DNA from: GAS368 sp965227745
GTDB taxonomy: Bacteria; Verrucomicrobiota; Verrucomicrobiia; Opitutales; Opitutaceae
Assembly (NCBI GenBank): GCA_965227745.1
Contig: OZ245769.1
Location: 3,286,001 to 3,350,000, forward strand
DNA length: 64,000 bases
Reading direction: 5' to 3'
Shown here: positions 41,995 through 50,668 of the stretch, one piece after another
How the letters are laid out: every line of letters starts with the position of its first letter
Position numbering within the stretch: the stretch's first letter is position 1
Made by a program: the position numbers and the translations under genes
Notes under the pieces: generated by a model
Databases searched by the model: none
Told to the model about the DNA's origin: nothing
What the model saw: the letters and a program-made list of their open reading frames with translations, nothing else

Positions 41995-43197
41995 CTACGC
42001 CGCCGCGCGAAGGGCCGAGCCGGTCTCCGTAGTTGTGGACGGGGTTGCGGCACGCTTTGGCATGATCCCGAAAAACGCTTTGGCTTCCTCCGTGGTCTTC
42101 ATGTCGAGGTAATGCTTGCGGATGATGCTTTCCGAGTTTCCGGCCTGAATCGCGGCTTCGCCGATGGAGCGGAATTTCGCGACGAACATCGAAATGAACG
42201 TGTGCCGCATCACGTCATGCGTAAGGTCGAATTTCTCGACCGCCTTTTCGCGGAGATGCTGGAGATTCGCGGGGATGATGGGGAATTTCTCCAATGGGTA
42301 GGCGCGCAGCCATCCGGCGAGGTTGGGCTGAATCTTGATCGTGCGCGGTTCGCGGACCTTTGAGACTTCGCCGTCAATTCGGATGACGCCTTCCTTCAGT
42401 TTCACGTGCTCGGGTTTCAGCCGCAGGATTTCGCCCGTGCGTAGACAAGGCCTGATGCCCGCGAAGAGGCACAATGCGAAGAACGGCACCGCAGTCGGAT
42501 GGTTCGTCTCGACGAATTCCATGAGCTTTTTTGCCGTCTCGACCGTGAGGGTCTGAGCACCGGAGCGCCGGCGGCGAATCCGGTGCGCCGGAATTTTGGC
42601 GAGGGGATTTTCGGTGATCCATTCCCGTTGCAGCGCGAACTTGAGGAAACCGGACATGGTTCCCCGCCGGTTGTTGTAGGTCTTGCGGGAGCCCCCACCG
42701 AATTCGAAATAAGCGACGAGGCGGGCCGAAGTCAGTTCCGCCACCGTGGCAACGGGGATGCGTTTCGGCACCCGCTCCATTTCGCGTTCCAGCCGGACGA
42801 AGTAGGAATCGGAGATCAGGTCTTGCTCGAATTCGTGTTTCTTGGCGGCGACGTATTCCGTCGCCGCTTCGGCGAGTGATTTCTGGCAGACCGGCTCGCG
42901 GTAGTTGGCGAGCGCGAAATCAACGTAGAACGAAAGGGAACGCGGCTTCCCGGCCAGACGGCGGACAACCGCTTCGGCTTCGTGCAGCTCGTCTTCCGTT
43001 AGACGCGTGACAGTGCGACGGATGCCGGTCTCGGCTTGAACGGCCTCGATTTCGAGGACATCCACCTCGGCTTTCGCTTCCTCGCGAGTAGGAAGATTCT
43101 TTCTAACGCGCTTGCCGTCCAGCCAGCCGGAGACCCGAAAAACGACCTCCCCGGAGGGATTCGTGAATTCTTTGATGACGAATTTGGCGTGCTTCAT
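41995..43197 (-). CDS. int: tyrosine recombinase integrase
   Basis: A 400-aa phage/ICE-type integrase. An N-terminal basic AP2-like region (about 1-60) and SAM-like core-binding domain precede the catalytic domain. There the first Arg is in GIRPCLRTGEILRLKPEHV (with an unusual three-residue spacing). The box-II His-Arg is HDVMRHTFIS, and the nucleophile Tyr is in IIRKHYLDM. The start lies 63 bp from the CCA end of tRNA-Ser, and the gene points away from it, as usual when an element uses a tRNA 3' end. It is the rightmost element gene. Confidence 0.93.
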   Translation of the reverse strand: MKHAKFVIKEFTNPSGEVVFRVSGWLDGKRVRKNLPTREEAKAEVDVLEIEAVQAETGIRRTVTRLTEDELHEAEAVVRRLAGKPRSLSFYVDFALANYREPVCQKSLAEAATEYVAAKKHEFEQDLISDSYFVRLEREMERVPKRIPVATVAELTSARLVAYFEFGGGSRKTYNNRRGTMSGFLKFALQREWITENPLAKIPAHRIRRRRSGAQTLTVETAKKLMEFVETNHPTAVPFFALCLFAGIRPCLRTGEILRLKPEHVKLKEGVIRIDGEVSKVREPRTIKIQPNLAGWLRAYPLEKFPIIPANLQHLREKAVEKFDLTHDVMRHTFISMFVAKFRSIGEAAIQAGNSESIIRKHYLDMKTTEEAKAFFGIMPKRAATPSTTTETGSALRAAA

Positions 43198-43257
43198 GAC
43201 CGATTTGCCACGTCAACTGGCAAATCGGCTGTTGGGCTTTGCTCCTCAGAGGAGAAA

Positions 43258-43349
<92 letters not shown>

Positions 43350-43676
43350 GGGTGTCTGTGGGCCCGTCAGAAACGAGCCCGCCATCGGTCGAAGGGTTTG
43401 AAGAAAGGCCTTCACCCCAGCCGGGTCAACGAGGAATTCGCGGGAGATTTTTCCGGGCATCGGTTTGACGGCTGGGGGCGAGGGCGGTGGCTGCGGGGAT
43501 GGGTGGGGTTGATCCGCCCGCCGACGGGAGCGGGTTCGCGCTGGTGCCCTACCCTTTCGGAAAGGCGCGGACGACAGGGACTGGGGGCGTCACCGGGAGC
43601 GGGATACGGTCTTTACCTGAGGTCCGAAGGGGACGCGGCGGTGTCGAAGATTGCGCAACCCTCAACCCATATACTT
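43350..43676. other. non-coding region between tRNA-Ser and CsbD gene
   Basis: About 327 bp, G-rich, without gene or repeat that I can support. Contains the upstream region of the CsbD gene. Confidence 0.45.
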
Positions 43677-43856
43677 ATGAAACCCAGTACCACCAATATC
43701 GCGCGCGGCAATGGCAACATCGCAGCGGGCAAGATCAAGGAAGTCGCCGGCAAAGTCGTCAACAGCCCCAAGCTGGAAGCGAAGGGCGACGCCCAGCAAA
43801 TCGGCGGCGAGATCCAAAAGGCCGTCGGCAAGGCGCAGAAATCGCAGGGCGAATAA
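43677..43856 (+). CDS. CsbD-family stress protein
   Basis: A 59-aa CsbD-like protein. The two helical repeats typical of the family, with K-I-K/G-E-x-x-G pattern (NIAAGKIKEVAGKVVNSPKL and GDAQQIGGEIQKAVGKAQKS), fill the whole protein. These proteins accumulate under stress in many bacteria; exact function unknown. The terminator at 43916 follows. The Met at 43677 is the only sensible start. Confidence 0.88.
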   Translation: MKPSTTNIARGNGNIAAGKIKEVAGKVVNSPKLEAKGDAQQIGGEIQKAVGKAQKSQGE

Positions 43857-43915
43857 ACCCTCTTCTGATTATCGCGCTATCGCCCACCTTTTGCCACGGG
43901 CAAAGATGAGCGCAT

Positions 43916-43952
43916 GAGCCGATGCCACTGCGGCATCGGCTCTTTTATTTTT
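43916..43952 (+). terminator. intrinsic terminator of the CsbD gene
   Basis: An 11-bp stem GAGCCGATGCC-ACTGC-GGCATCGGCTC, then TTTTATTTTTAT. It is 60 bp after the CsbD stop. Confidence 0.93.
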
Positions 43953-44032
43953 ATTCGTGTGGGCTTAGTAACCGGCGGCACTGCAATTCGCAGCCTGCGA
44001 TTATCTCGCGCTACCCGGTCGCCCAAACCAGG

Positions 44033-44410
44033 TCACGCCACGGGGCGGGTGTAGGCAAAGATCGCGCCGATGAGTAGAGCCAGTTCCAAGGCGCCGGTGC
44101 CCCACGTGATGCCGGAGACCGGCGAGTAGCGGAGGACCGTCACTATCCGGTAGAGGACGATGGGCGCGTAGAGCAGAATCGAAAAGATCGCGCCCACGCG
44201 ACCCAAGGCGGCGGGGTAAAGGCCGAGATACGTGTAAAAAAAGGCGAGGCCCAACTGAAGGCCGCCATAGATCACGAGGTATTCGGAGTGCCCTGAGTTG
44301 TTGAGTTCGACATATCCGGAGGCCTTGGAGGTCTTGAGGTGGCTAACCGTGCACCAAATCGCGAGGAGGGCGTAGAGAGCGGCATTGAGGTAGAAATAAA
44401 AGCGGAGCAT
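44033..44410 (-). CDS. small four-helix membrane protein (DUF4345-like)
   Basis: A 125-aa integral membrane protein. Four hydrophobic helices are at about 3-20, 44-65, 68-95 and 101-121, with the motif YGGLQLGLAFFYTYLGL in helix 2, as seen in the DUF4345-like group. Orphan gene on the minus strand; function unknown. Confidence 0.65.
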   Translation of the reverse strand: MLRFYFYLNAALYALLAIWCTVSHLKTSKASGYVELNNSGHSEYLVIYGGLQLGLAFFYTYLGLYPAALGRVGAIFSILLYAPIVLYRIVTVLRYSPVSGITWGTGALELALLIGAIFAYTRPVA

Positions 44411-44710
44411 GGGAACATAGACCGGAACACGGCGGCCCTGGTGCCGTAATCGACATCAACCGCGGTCGCAATAATCGGTGCGCAACTTGCCACGCCTCGG
44501 CTAAGAATTGTCACACCCTATAAAATTCAGAGCAAAACTCCTCTACCACATCAGGCGATCACTACGGGAACAGGACTATTGCTATAAAGAGCCGACCGAC
44601 TTTTTCGGAGGGTAAAAATCGTTACGCGAGTTGATATGACCAGAACGTTGCCAAGTCCGTCTTATCACGGGGCGGTTGCTTAATTTCAGGTCAGGATTTT
44701 TGTTAGCAGT
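44411..44710. other. intergenic region upstream of cupin gene
   Basis: 300 bp between divergent genes; AT content is higher near 44500-44700, which should hold both promoters. No clear box pair could be fixed. Confidence 0.4.
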
Positions 44711-45097
44711 ATGGAAATCAAACGCATCGGCTCTCAATCTTCCAACAAGGGTCCGGCGGACTGGTTTAGCGGCACGGTGCGGATCGATCCGTTATTCTCG
44801 GCTCCGGCGCCGGCGCGGGTGGTGGGGGCGAGTGTGACGTTTGAGCCGGGGGCGCGGACGGCCTGGCATACACATCCGCTGGGGCAGACGCTCATCGTGA
44901 CGGCGGGGTGCGGACGGGCGCAGCGGTGGGGCGGGCCGATCGAGGAGATCAGGCCGGGCGATGTGGTGTGGTTTCCGCCGGGCGAGAAGCATTGGCATGG
45001 CGCGGGCGTAACCACGGCGATGACACATATCGCGATCCAGGAGCAGCTCAACGGGAAGACGGTGGAGTGGATGGAGAAGGTCGCGGAGGAGACGTGA
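44711..45097 (+). CDS. cupin-domain protein
   Basis: A 128-aa single cupin. Metal ligands are visible in WHTHPLGQTLIV (His, His, Gln of motif 1) and GDVVWFPPGEKHWHG (His of motif 2). The length and motifs match the small cupins annotated as (R)-mandelonitrile-lyase-like or carboxymuconolactone-associated. Substrate unknown. No operon partner; the UspA gene starts 103 bp downstream on the same strand. Confidence 0.88.
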   Translation: MEIKRIGSQSSNKGPADWFSGTVRIDPLFSAPAPARVVGASVTFEPGARTAWHTHPLGQTLIVTAGCGRAQRWGGPIEEIRPGDVVWFPPGEKHWHGAGVTTAMTHIAIQEQLNGKTVEWMEKVAEET

Positions 45098-45200
45098 GAA
45101 CTATTCCCGGCACGCCAGGGCTTTTTGCAACGAAGGCCAGGCGCTGGTGTCCAAGCGAAGATACCCCGGATGGATCGTCGTCCGGGCTAAACCTCTGCCC

Positions 45201-45668
45201 ATGAAAACTATTCTCGCACCTGTCGATTTTTCCCCGGTCACCGATGCCGTGCTCAAGGAAGCCGCGATGCTCGCCGATGCCCGCGGTGCCCGCATCGTGC
45301 TGCTGCACACGACGCAGCCGCCGATCATCACCTCGGAATACGCGCCGATGATGACAGCGGACTTTGCGGAGATCACGGCGGCGGGCGAGAAGGCGGCGGA
45401 GCGGAATCTCGAAAAGCTCGCGCAGAAGATCACGGCGACAGGCCGAAAGGCGGCGACGCTGCTGCTGACGGGTTCGCCGGTGAGCAATATTATCGAGCAG
45501 GCCAAGAAGCTGAAGGCGGATCATATCGTGCTGGGTTCGCATGGGCACACGGCATTTTACGAATTGCTCGTCGGCAGCACGACGCATGGGGTGCTGATGA
45601 AGGCGGGTTGCCCGGTGGTGATCGTGCCGACGCCGGCGCCGCGGAAGAAGGCAGCGAAGCGGAAGTGA
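45201..45668 (+). CDS. universal stress protein (UspA family)
   Basis: A 155-aa single Usp domain. It starts TILAPVDFSPVTDAVL, and the C-terminal nucleotide-binding motif G-x2-G-x9-G-S is present (GSHGHTAFYELLVGSTTHGV, then CPVVIVP). So this is probably the ATP-binding type. A basic tail (PAPRKKAAKRK) ends it. The Met at 45201 is chosen since the conserved domain begins there. Confidence 0.93.
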   Translation: MKTILAPVDFSPVTDAVLKEAAMLADARGARIVLLHTTQPPIITSEYAPMMTADFAEITAAGEKAAERNLEKLAQKITATGRKAATLLLTGSPVSNIIEQAKKLKADHIVLGSHGHTAFYELLVGSTTHGVLMKAGCPVVIVPTPAPRKKAAKRK

Positions 45669-45852
45669 TCGGGTCGCTCGCTTGCGGGGAGGGCGGGCCG
45701 AAGGGGTTAAACGCAAACACGCGAAGGCGCTAAGATCGGAGCGAAGGAAGCGGCGGAGGGGTTAGCATTCGCCGCCGGGGGTCACGCAACGAACATGATA
45801 GCCGCGATCCCGCAGGCGCGGGACTGACAGGCGGCAGCCCTACAGGACGAAA

Positions 45853-47787
45853 CTATTTCTTCACGGCGACGGGCAGCTCGATGAAGGTCGCTTGCGCGCC
45901 CGCGCGGTACACGCGCTGCGTGGCTTTGATATAGTCGGCGGGCTTCGCGAAGAAGATATTTTCGACGTAGGTCTGGGGGTTGCGGTCGTAGAGGGGGAAC
46001 CAGCTCGACTGGATTTGCACCATCACGCGGTGGCCGGGGAGGAAGGTGTGGTTGGCGTGCGGCAGGGCGAATTTGTAGGTGAGCGGCTGATTCGCGGCGA
46101 GGGGCGCGGGCTTCGCGAAACTCTCGCGATAGCGGCCGCGGAAGATGTCCATGCCGATGGCGAGTTGGTAGCCGCCCATCTCGGGCTGCGAGGGGATTTC
46201 TTCGGGATAGACGTCGATGAGTTTCACGACCCAGTCGCTGTCGGTGCCGCTCGTGGAGGCGACGAGATTGACCAGCGGGACGCCGCTGACGCGCAGGGGC
46301 GCGGTGAGCGGCTCGGTGATATAGGTGAGGACGTCGGTGCGGTCGGAGTACGGGCGCTGATCGGTGACGAGCCAGCGTTTCCACGCGTCGCGATCGGCGA
46401 AGCGGATGGGGCGCGATTGATACGGCACGGGCTTCGCGGGATCGGAGATGTATTCATCGTAGGCGGCGGGGGCGGACTTGCTCGCGGCGGGCGCGGCGGC
46501 GGGGGCCGTGAAGGTGAGTTTGAAATCGGCGTCGAGGTAGAGGGGCTTGGTGATGCCGGTCCAGGCTTTGTCATTCGCGAGGGGCCAGGCGGTGAAGCGG
46601 TCCCAGTGGTTTTCGCCGGTGTTGTAGATGAAGACGGGCGGGGTGTCGGCCTTGGGCGCGCCGGTTTTCAGATATTGATCGAAGAAGGGCTTGAGGATGT
46701 CGCGGCGGAATTGGAGCGCGGTGTCGCCCTCGAATTTGAGCGGCCCGAGCGTGGTGCCGTCGTAGTTGACCTGGCTGTGGCGCCACGGGCCGAGAACGAG
46801 ATAGTTTTTGTCGTTGGCGGTGTCCTTGGGCTCCCACACGGGGTAGCAGTGGACGGTGCCCCACATGTCTTCCTGATCCCAGAGGCCCTGCACCCACATG
46901 GTCGGCACGGTGAGGGCGCGGCTCGCGATGGAGCGGTCGAGGGCCTGCTCCCGCCAAAACGAATCGTACGCGGGATGCTCGGAGGTTTTCTTCCACCACG
47001 GGAGCTGGCCGAGGCCGGCGGCTTTCGCGAAATCGCCTGCAGAGCCGGCGCGGAGGAAATTATCGTAATCGTCGTAGCCCGTGCGGACGAGGTCGGTCCC
47101 CTCGCCTTTCAGCGTGGTCTGGCCGGTGAAGTAATCGAAGTTGGCCTGGCGAAATGCGCCGTAGTGAAACCAATCGTCGCCCATCCAGCCGTCGATCATG
47201 GGGCTCTCGGGCGCGGCGACCTTGAGCGCGGGGTGCGGATCGAGGAGCGCCATGACGACGGTGAAGCCCTCGTAGGAGGAGCCGATCATGCCGACGCGAC
47301 CGTTGGACTCGGGGACATTTTTCACGAGCCAGTCGATGGTGTCCCACGCATCGGTGACGTGGTCGACCTTGCTGTCGTTGAGCGGGCCGCGGATGGGGCG
47401 CGTCATGACGTAGTCGCCCTCGGAGCCGTACTTGCCGCGGACGTCTTGGATGACGCGGATGTAGTCGCCGGTGGCGAAGACCTCGTCGCCCTGCGAGAGC
47501 GTGGCGAGCAAGGAGGGGGACTTGTTGCGCGAGGTGCGCTTGCTGGCGTTGTACGGCGTGCGTGTGAGGAGGATGGGCGCGCCCTTCACGCCGCGCGGGA
47601 GGACGATGACGGTGTGGAGCTTCACCCCGTCGCGCATCGGGATCATGAGGTCGCGTTTAATATAGTCGTAGTGCTCGCTGGGCACCTCGAACTTCGCGGG
47701 GATATCGGGGGTGAGCGGCGGGGTTTGGGCGGCAACGGCGAGCGCGCACAGGCCGACGGCGCACAAAAGGAAGAACAATTTTTTCAT
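45853..47787 (-). CDS. CocE/NonD-family hydrolase (X-Pro dipeptidyl-peptidase-like)
   Basis: A 644-aa exported alpha/beta hydrolase. The signal peptide (KKLFFLLCAVGLCALAVAAQ) is followed by the Xaa-Pro peptidase S15 domain: LMIPMRDGVKLHTVIVLPRG, the nucleophile elbow GMIGSSYEGF, the cap region, and an Asp in LWDQEDMWGT. A C-terminal PepX_C jelly-roll (about 520-640) follows. Homologues include cocaine esterase, glutaryl-7-ACA acylase and alpha-amino-acid ester hydrolases; the natural substrate cannot be read. A Met four codons earlier (47799) is possible. Confidence 0.9.
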   Translation of the reverse strand: MKKLFFLLCAVGLCALAVAAQTPPLTPDIPAKFEVPSEHYDYIKRDLMIPMRDGVKLHTVIVLPRGVKGAPILLTRTPYNASKRTSRNKSPSLLATLSQGDEVFATGDYIRVIQDVRGKYGSEGDYVMTRPIRGPLNDSKVDHVTDAWDTIDWLVKNVPESNGRVGMIGSSYEGFTVVMALLDPHPALKVAAPESPMIDGWMGDDWFHYGAFRQANFDYFTGQTTLKGEGTDLVRTGYDDYDNFLRAGSAGDFAKAAGLGQLPWWKKTSEHPAYDSFWREQALDRSIASRALTVPTMWVQGLWDQEDMWGTVHCYPVWEPKDTANDKNYLVLGPWRHSQVNYDGTTLGPLKFEGDTALQFRRDILKPFFDQYLKTGAPKADTPPVFIYNTGENHWDRFTAWPLANDKAWTGITKPLYLDADFKLTFTAPAAAPAASKSAPAAYDEYISDPAKPVPYQSRPIRFADRDAWKRWLVTDQRPYSDRTDVLTYITEPLTAPLRVSGVPLVNLVASTSGTDSDWVVKLIDVYPEEIPSQPEMGGYQLAIGMDIFRGRYRESFAKPAPLAANQPLTYKFALPHANHTFLPGHRVMVQIQSSWFPLYDRNPQTYVENIFFAKPADYIKATQRVYRAGAQATFIELPVAVKK

Positions 47788-48051
47788 GGAGAGAGTCATG
47801 AGAAGCAAGGCACGCAGCGTGTAGGGAGAATAACTTGGATCAATCGAGCCAGCAGATGCTGAGCCGCGGCGCGGTCGTAGACAATAGTGAGTCGGCAATG
47901 CCCGGAGCTATTCGCTGGGCGAGGGGAGATGGCGGGAAATTTTCCCGGGAGAATTTCCGATCCTCCCGGGAATCGGTGATGCCGTTTTGCAAGAATGCCC
48001 TCGCTCGCAGGACCGGTGAGCCGGCGAGTTTCAACCTCAACCTCCCTTGCC
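47788..48051. other. intergenic region between divergent genes
   Basis: About 260 bp; should carry the promoters of the hydrolase and the 364-aa gene. It contains a short near-repeat of a TCCCGGGAGAATTTCC-like palindrome (around 47945-47975); nothing else recognised. Confidence 0.4.
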
Positions 48052-49146
48052 ATGCCCCTCTACTACTCAGTCTCGAGTCGCCTAGTCTCGGCCAACGATC
48101 TGTTTCTTTCCCGACGGGACCTAAAGAAGTACACGGTCTCGGAAACACTCACGACGGACAAAAAGAAATCAACCCCCACTCGCCGTCTCGCCACGAGTGG
48201 ACCGGCGACGCCAGTCGACTTCAAGCCAGTGGGACTCGGGCTGCCGATGCTAATCGAGCTTCGCCACGTCTATAATGGCAACAAGTCCGACTCGTGGCTG
48301 GGCAAGACCAAAGACTATCTCATCACTTCAGCCGTCAAATCTTTCGAGACGCAGGACGCCACGCCCCGTGGACTCAACCGCCTGGCATCCGCGGTGCGCT
48401 CCCACACGGATATCGGCTTTGCTGCGACCGAGCCGGGAACGCCGATCGTCTACTACACTCCCGCCGTGACCACCTACGGAACCCTCGTGACCACAGAAGT
48501 CGCGGTCGACAATTTCCCCAAGGAAACCGTCGACGCGATCAGCGCACTCCTACGCGACGCAGGTGCCCTGCCCGTCTTCGGCGCCGCGAGCAGCTACCTT
48601 TTGGGTGCCTCCGCCATCGTGAGCATCGTGGGAACCGTCTTTGAAAATATCCTCGATCGAACCCCCTATCTGCAAGAGACGATTCCCGTGACGTTCGATT
48701 CGGCCGGGCTGCCAAATTTCGCGGCGGGATTTTATCAGCTCGTGAACAGCGCGGATGAAGCGCAGCTGAACGCCGAAGCGGTGCAAGGCCAAGACGGCAA
48801 GATGATGCAGAGGGCCGATCCCACCAAAGCCTATCAGGGAGACATCCCCTACGTGACTCTGGCCATCGATGGGCGCGCGCGAGCCAATCTCGACGGCTTC
48901 GCGGTGAAGGTAGCTCAAGCAGCTGTCCTCGAGCGCTTCATCAAGGCAGGGAGCGCCGCCCAATCGGTGCTCCAGACTCTCGGGACCGCGATGCAGTACT
49001 ACAATGACTCGATCTACCGACAGAAGATCAAAGACATAGACGAGCAGTTGAAACGCCCCGACCTCACCCAAGAGGAAAAAGACGCACTCACGAAGCTGCG
49101 CGATGCCTATGTGAAGAACATCAAGAACAAGGAATTTCTCCCCTGA
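48052..49146 (+). CDS. hypothetical protein
   Basis: A 364-aa protein without recognised domain. No signal peptide. A single hydrophobic stretch near 175-205 (SYLLGASAIVSIVGTVFENI) might be a membrane segment or a buried helix. The rest is mixed alpha/beta with a charged coiled C terminus (LKRPDLTQEEKDALTKLRDA). The start at 48052 is the first Met followed by protein-like sequence; the frame is open 19 codons further. No operon partners. Confidence 0.6.
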   Translation: MPLYYSVSSRLVSANDLFLSRRDLKKYTVSETLTTDKKKSTPTRRLATSGPATPVDFKPVGLGLPMLIELRHVYNGNKSDSWLGKTKDYLITSAVKSFETQDATPRGLNRLASAVRSHTDIGFAATEPGTPIVYYTPAVTTYGTLVTTEVAVDNFPKETVDAISALLRDAGALPVFGAASSYLLGASAIVSIVGTVFENILDRTPYLQETIPVTFDSAGLPNFAAGFYQLVNSADEAQLNAEAVQGQDGKMMQRADPTKAYQGDIPYVTLAIDGRARANLDGFAVKVAQAAVLERFIKAGSAAQSVLQTLGTAMQYYNDSIYRQKIKDIDEQLKRPDLTQEEKDALTKLRDAYVKNIKNKEFLP

Positions 49147-49165
49147 GCTCCGCCACCTATCGCGT

Positions 49166-50524
49166 TCACGCCACCTCGGCCGCCAGCTTCAGGCGCTGGC
49201 GGACGAAGACGACGTGGGCGCGGAGGTCGTAGAACTGTTGGGCGAAGGAGGCGGGGACGCGGAGCGCGTGGACGTCTTGCTCGATGGCGTCGAGGCGCTC
49301 GAAGAGTTCTTGATGGGGCGCATCCGGTTTTTCGCGCAGTTCGCGCTCGAGGCGGAGCAGCGGGCGGTAGCAGCGGTAGATGCGGATCTGCACGCTCCAG
49401 CGGTAGAGCACGGGCATGAGGCGGATGAGGGGAATCAACACGAGCACCAGCGGCACGAGCACGACCGCGAGGCGGTTGAGGAGATTGGCGACCCAGAAGT
49501 CGTTGACGATTTTGTAGGTAAAACTTTTGCCGGATTTGTAGTAGCGCTTCGCATCTTCGCTCAGCGGCAGCTCGTGCTCCACGAGGACGGGAAACTCGCC
49601 TTGCTTGGCGAAGAGGCCGCCCTTGCTGTGGACTTCCTGGGCGACATCGAGCACGAGGTCGGAGATCGCGGAATTGAGGCCCTCACGGGCGACGAGTTCC
49701 ACGGTGGGGCCGACGAGCGTGATATCCTGCGGAGGGAGATTGAGGCCGAAGTCGAGCGCGCCCTGCGGGACGACGATCTTGTTGAGCTGGAGCGCGGAGA
49801 GCCGGCGCACGTAGGCGTCGGCCTGGGTGAAATTGAAAATCTGCACGTTCTCCGTGCGGACGAGGGCGCGCACGGTGGCGGTCGGCGCGGAGTCGCCCAT
49901 GAGAAAGATGGCGTCGAGTTTACCCGCGAGGAAATCCTTGCTGGCCTGCTCGCTCGGGATGTCGACGAGCGTGGTGGGCGCCCCGGTGATGCCATTGGCC
50001 TCGAGGAGCGCCTTGGAGACGACGCTCACGCCGCTGCCAGGCGCGCCGACGCCGAGGCGCTTGCCAGCGAGCTCGGAGAGACGGGTGATCTTGGCGGCGC
50101 TGCGATAGAAGACCCAGAGCGGTTGATACGAAATGCTGCCGAGCGAGACGAGGCCCTCGGGGGGCGGATCGCCGACGAGACCGCCCTGCACAAAGCCGAG
50201 GTCCACGCCGGAGTTGGGATCGCGGAGGCGCTGGAGATTTTCCAACGAACCGCCGGAAGGGAGGACTTTTAGTTTTACGCGGACGCCGTGTTTCTTGAAG
50301 CCTTTTTCATAAGACTCGGCGTGCCGCTGGAATGAACTGCCCTCGGGGCCGGCGGTGATCGTGACCTCGCGCGGCGGTGCAGAGAGCCAGAGCCAGAGGA
50401 CGGCAGCCGCGACGAGGGCGGCCAGGATACACGCGACGAGCGTCGCGAGCCACGGGCTGAAGCCAAAGGTCTCGACGAGCGTCGTGACGAGTTTAAACCG
50501 GCGGGGAGGAGTCGGACGATGCAT
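49166..50524 (-). CDS. TAXI-family solute-binding protein with membrane-anchored C terminus
   Basis: A 452-aa protein. An N-terminal membrane helix (LVACILAALVAAAVLWLWL) precedes the TAXI-type periplasmic binding domain: VTITAGPEGSSFQRHAESYE, LRDPNSGVDLGFVQGGL, and the ligand-site segments GKRLGVGAPGSG and LDAIFLMGDSAP. A second membrane region (LAVVLVPLVLVLIPLIRLMP) near 365 and a coiled cytoplasmic tail with RLDAIEQDVHALRVP follow. TAXI proteins normally serve TRAP transporters; no TRAP permease is in the window, so this looks like a sensor or orphan receptor. Confidence 0.82.
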   Translation of the reverse strand: MHRPTPPRRFKLVTTLVETFGFSPWLATLVACILAALVAAAVLWLWLSAPPREVTITAGPEGSSFQRHAESYEKGFKKHGVRVKLKVLPSGGSLENLQRLRDPNSGVDLGFVQGGLVGDPPPEGLVSLGSISYQPLWVFYRSAAKITRLSELAGKRLGVGAPGSGVSVVSKALLEANGITGAPTTLVDIPSEQASKDFLAGKLDAIFLMGDSAPTATVRALVRTENVQIFNFTQADAYVRRLSALQLNKIVVPQGALDFGLNLPPQDITLVGPTVELVAREGLNSAISDLVLDVAQEVHSKGGLFAKQGEFPVLVEHELPLSEDAKRYYKSGKSFTYKIVNDFWVANLLNRLAVVLVPLVLVLIPLIRLMPVLYRWSVQIRIYRCYRPLLRLERELREKPDAPHQELFERLDAIEQDVHALRVPASFAQQFYDLRAHVVFVRQRLKLAAEVA

Positions 50525-50668
50525 GGGAAGCGCGGGCGAAGTCCCTCCTCAATACCCGCGATAGCGGCGAATGTTCAACCCTTTCGCGCGAGGCGGACAA
50601 AGTTGATAATGGTGACCAGTAAACTGTCGGGGCACAAAGCCCCTCCCACAGCTAGAAAGCGCAGCGGA
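50525..50668. other. intergenic region
   Basis: Short gap between two minus-strand genes; no terminator with T-tract recognised. Confidence 0.35.

Noticed and set aside
45892..47862. 656-aa open frame on the plus strand
   Set aside because: It is the antisense shadow of the CocE/NonD hydrolase, caused by high GC; composition (Gly/Val/Glu/Asp/Arg) is not protein-like and there are no conserved motifs.
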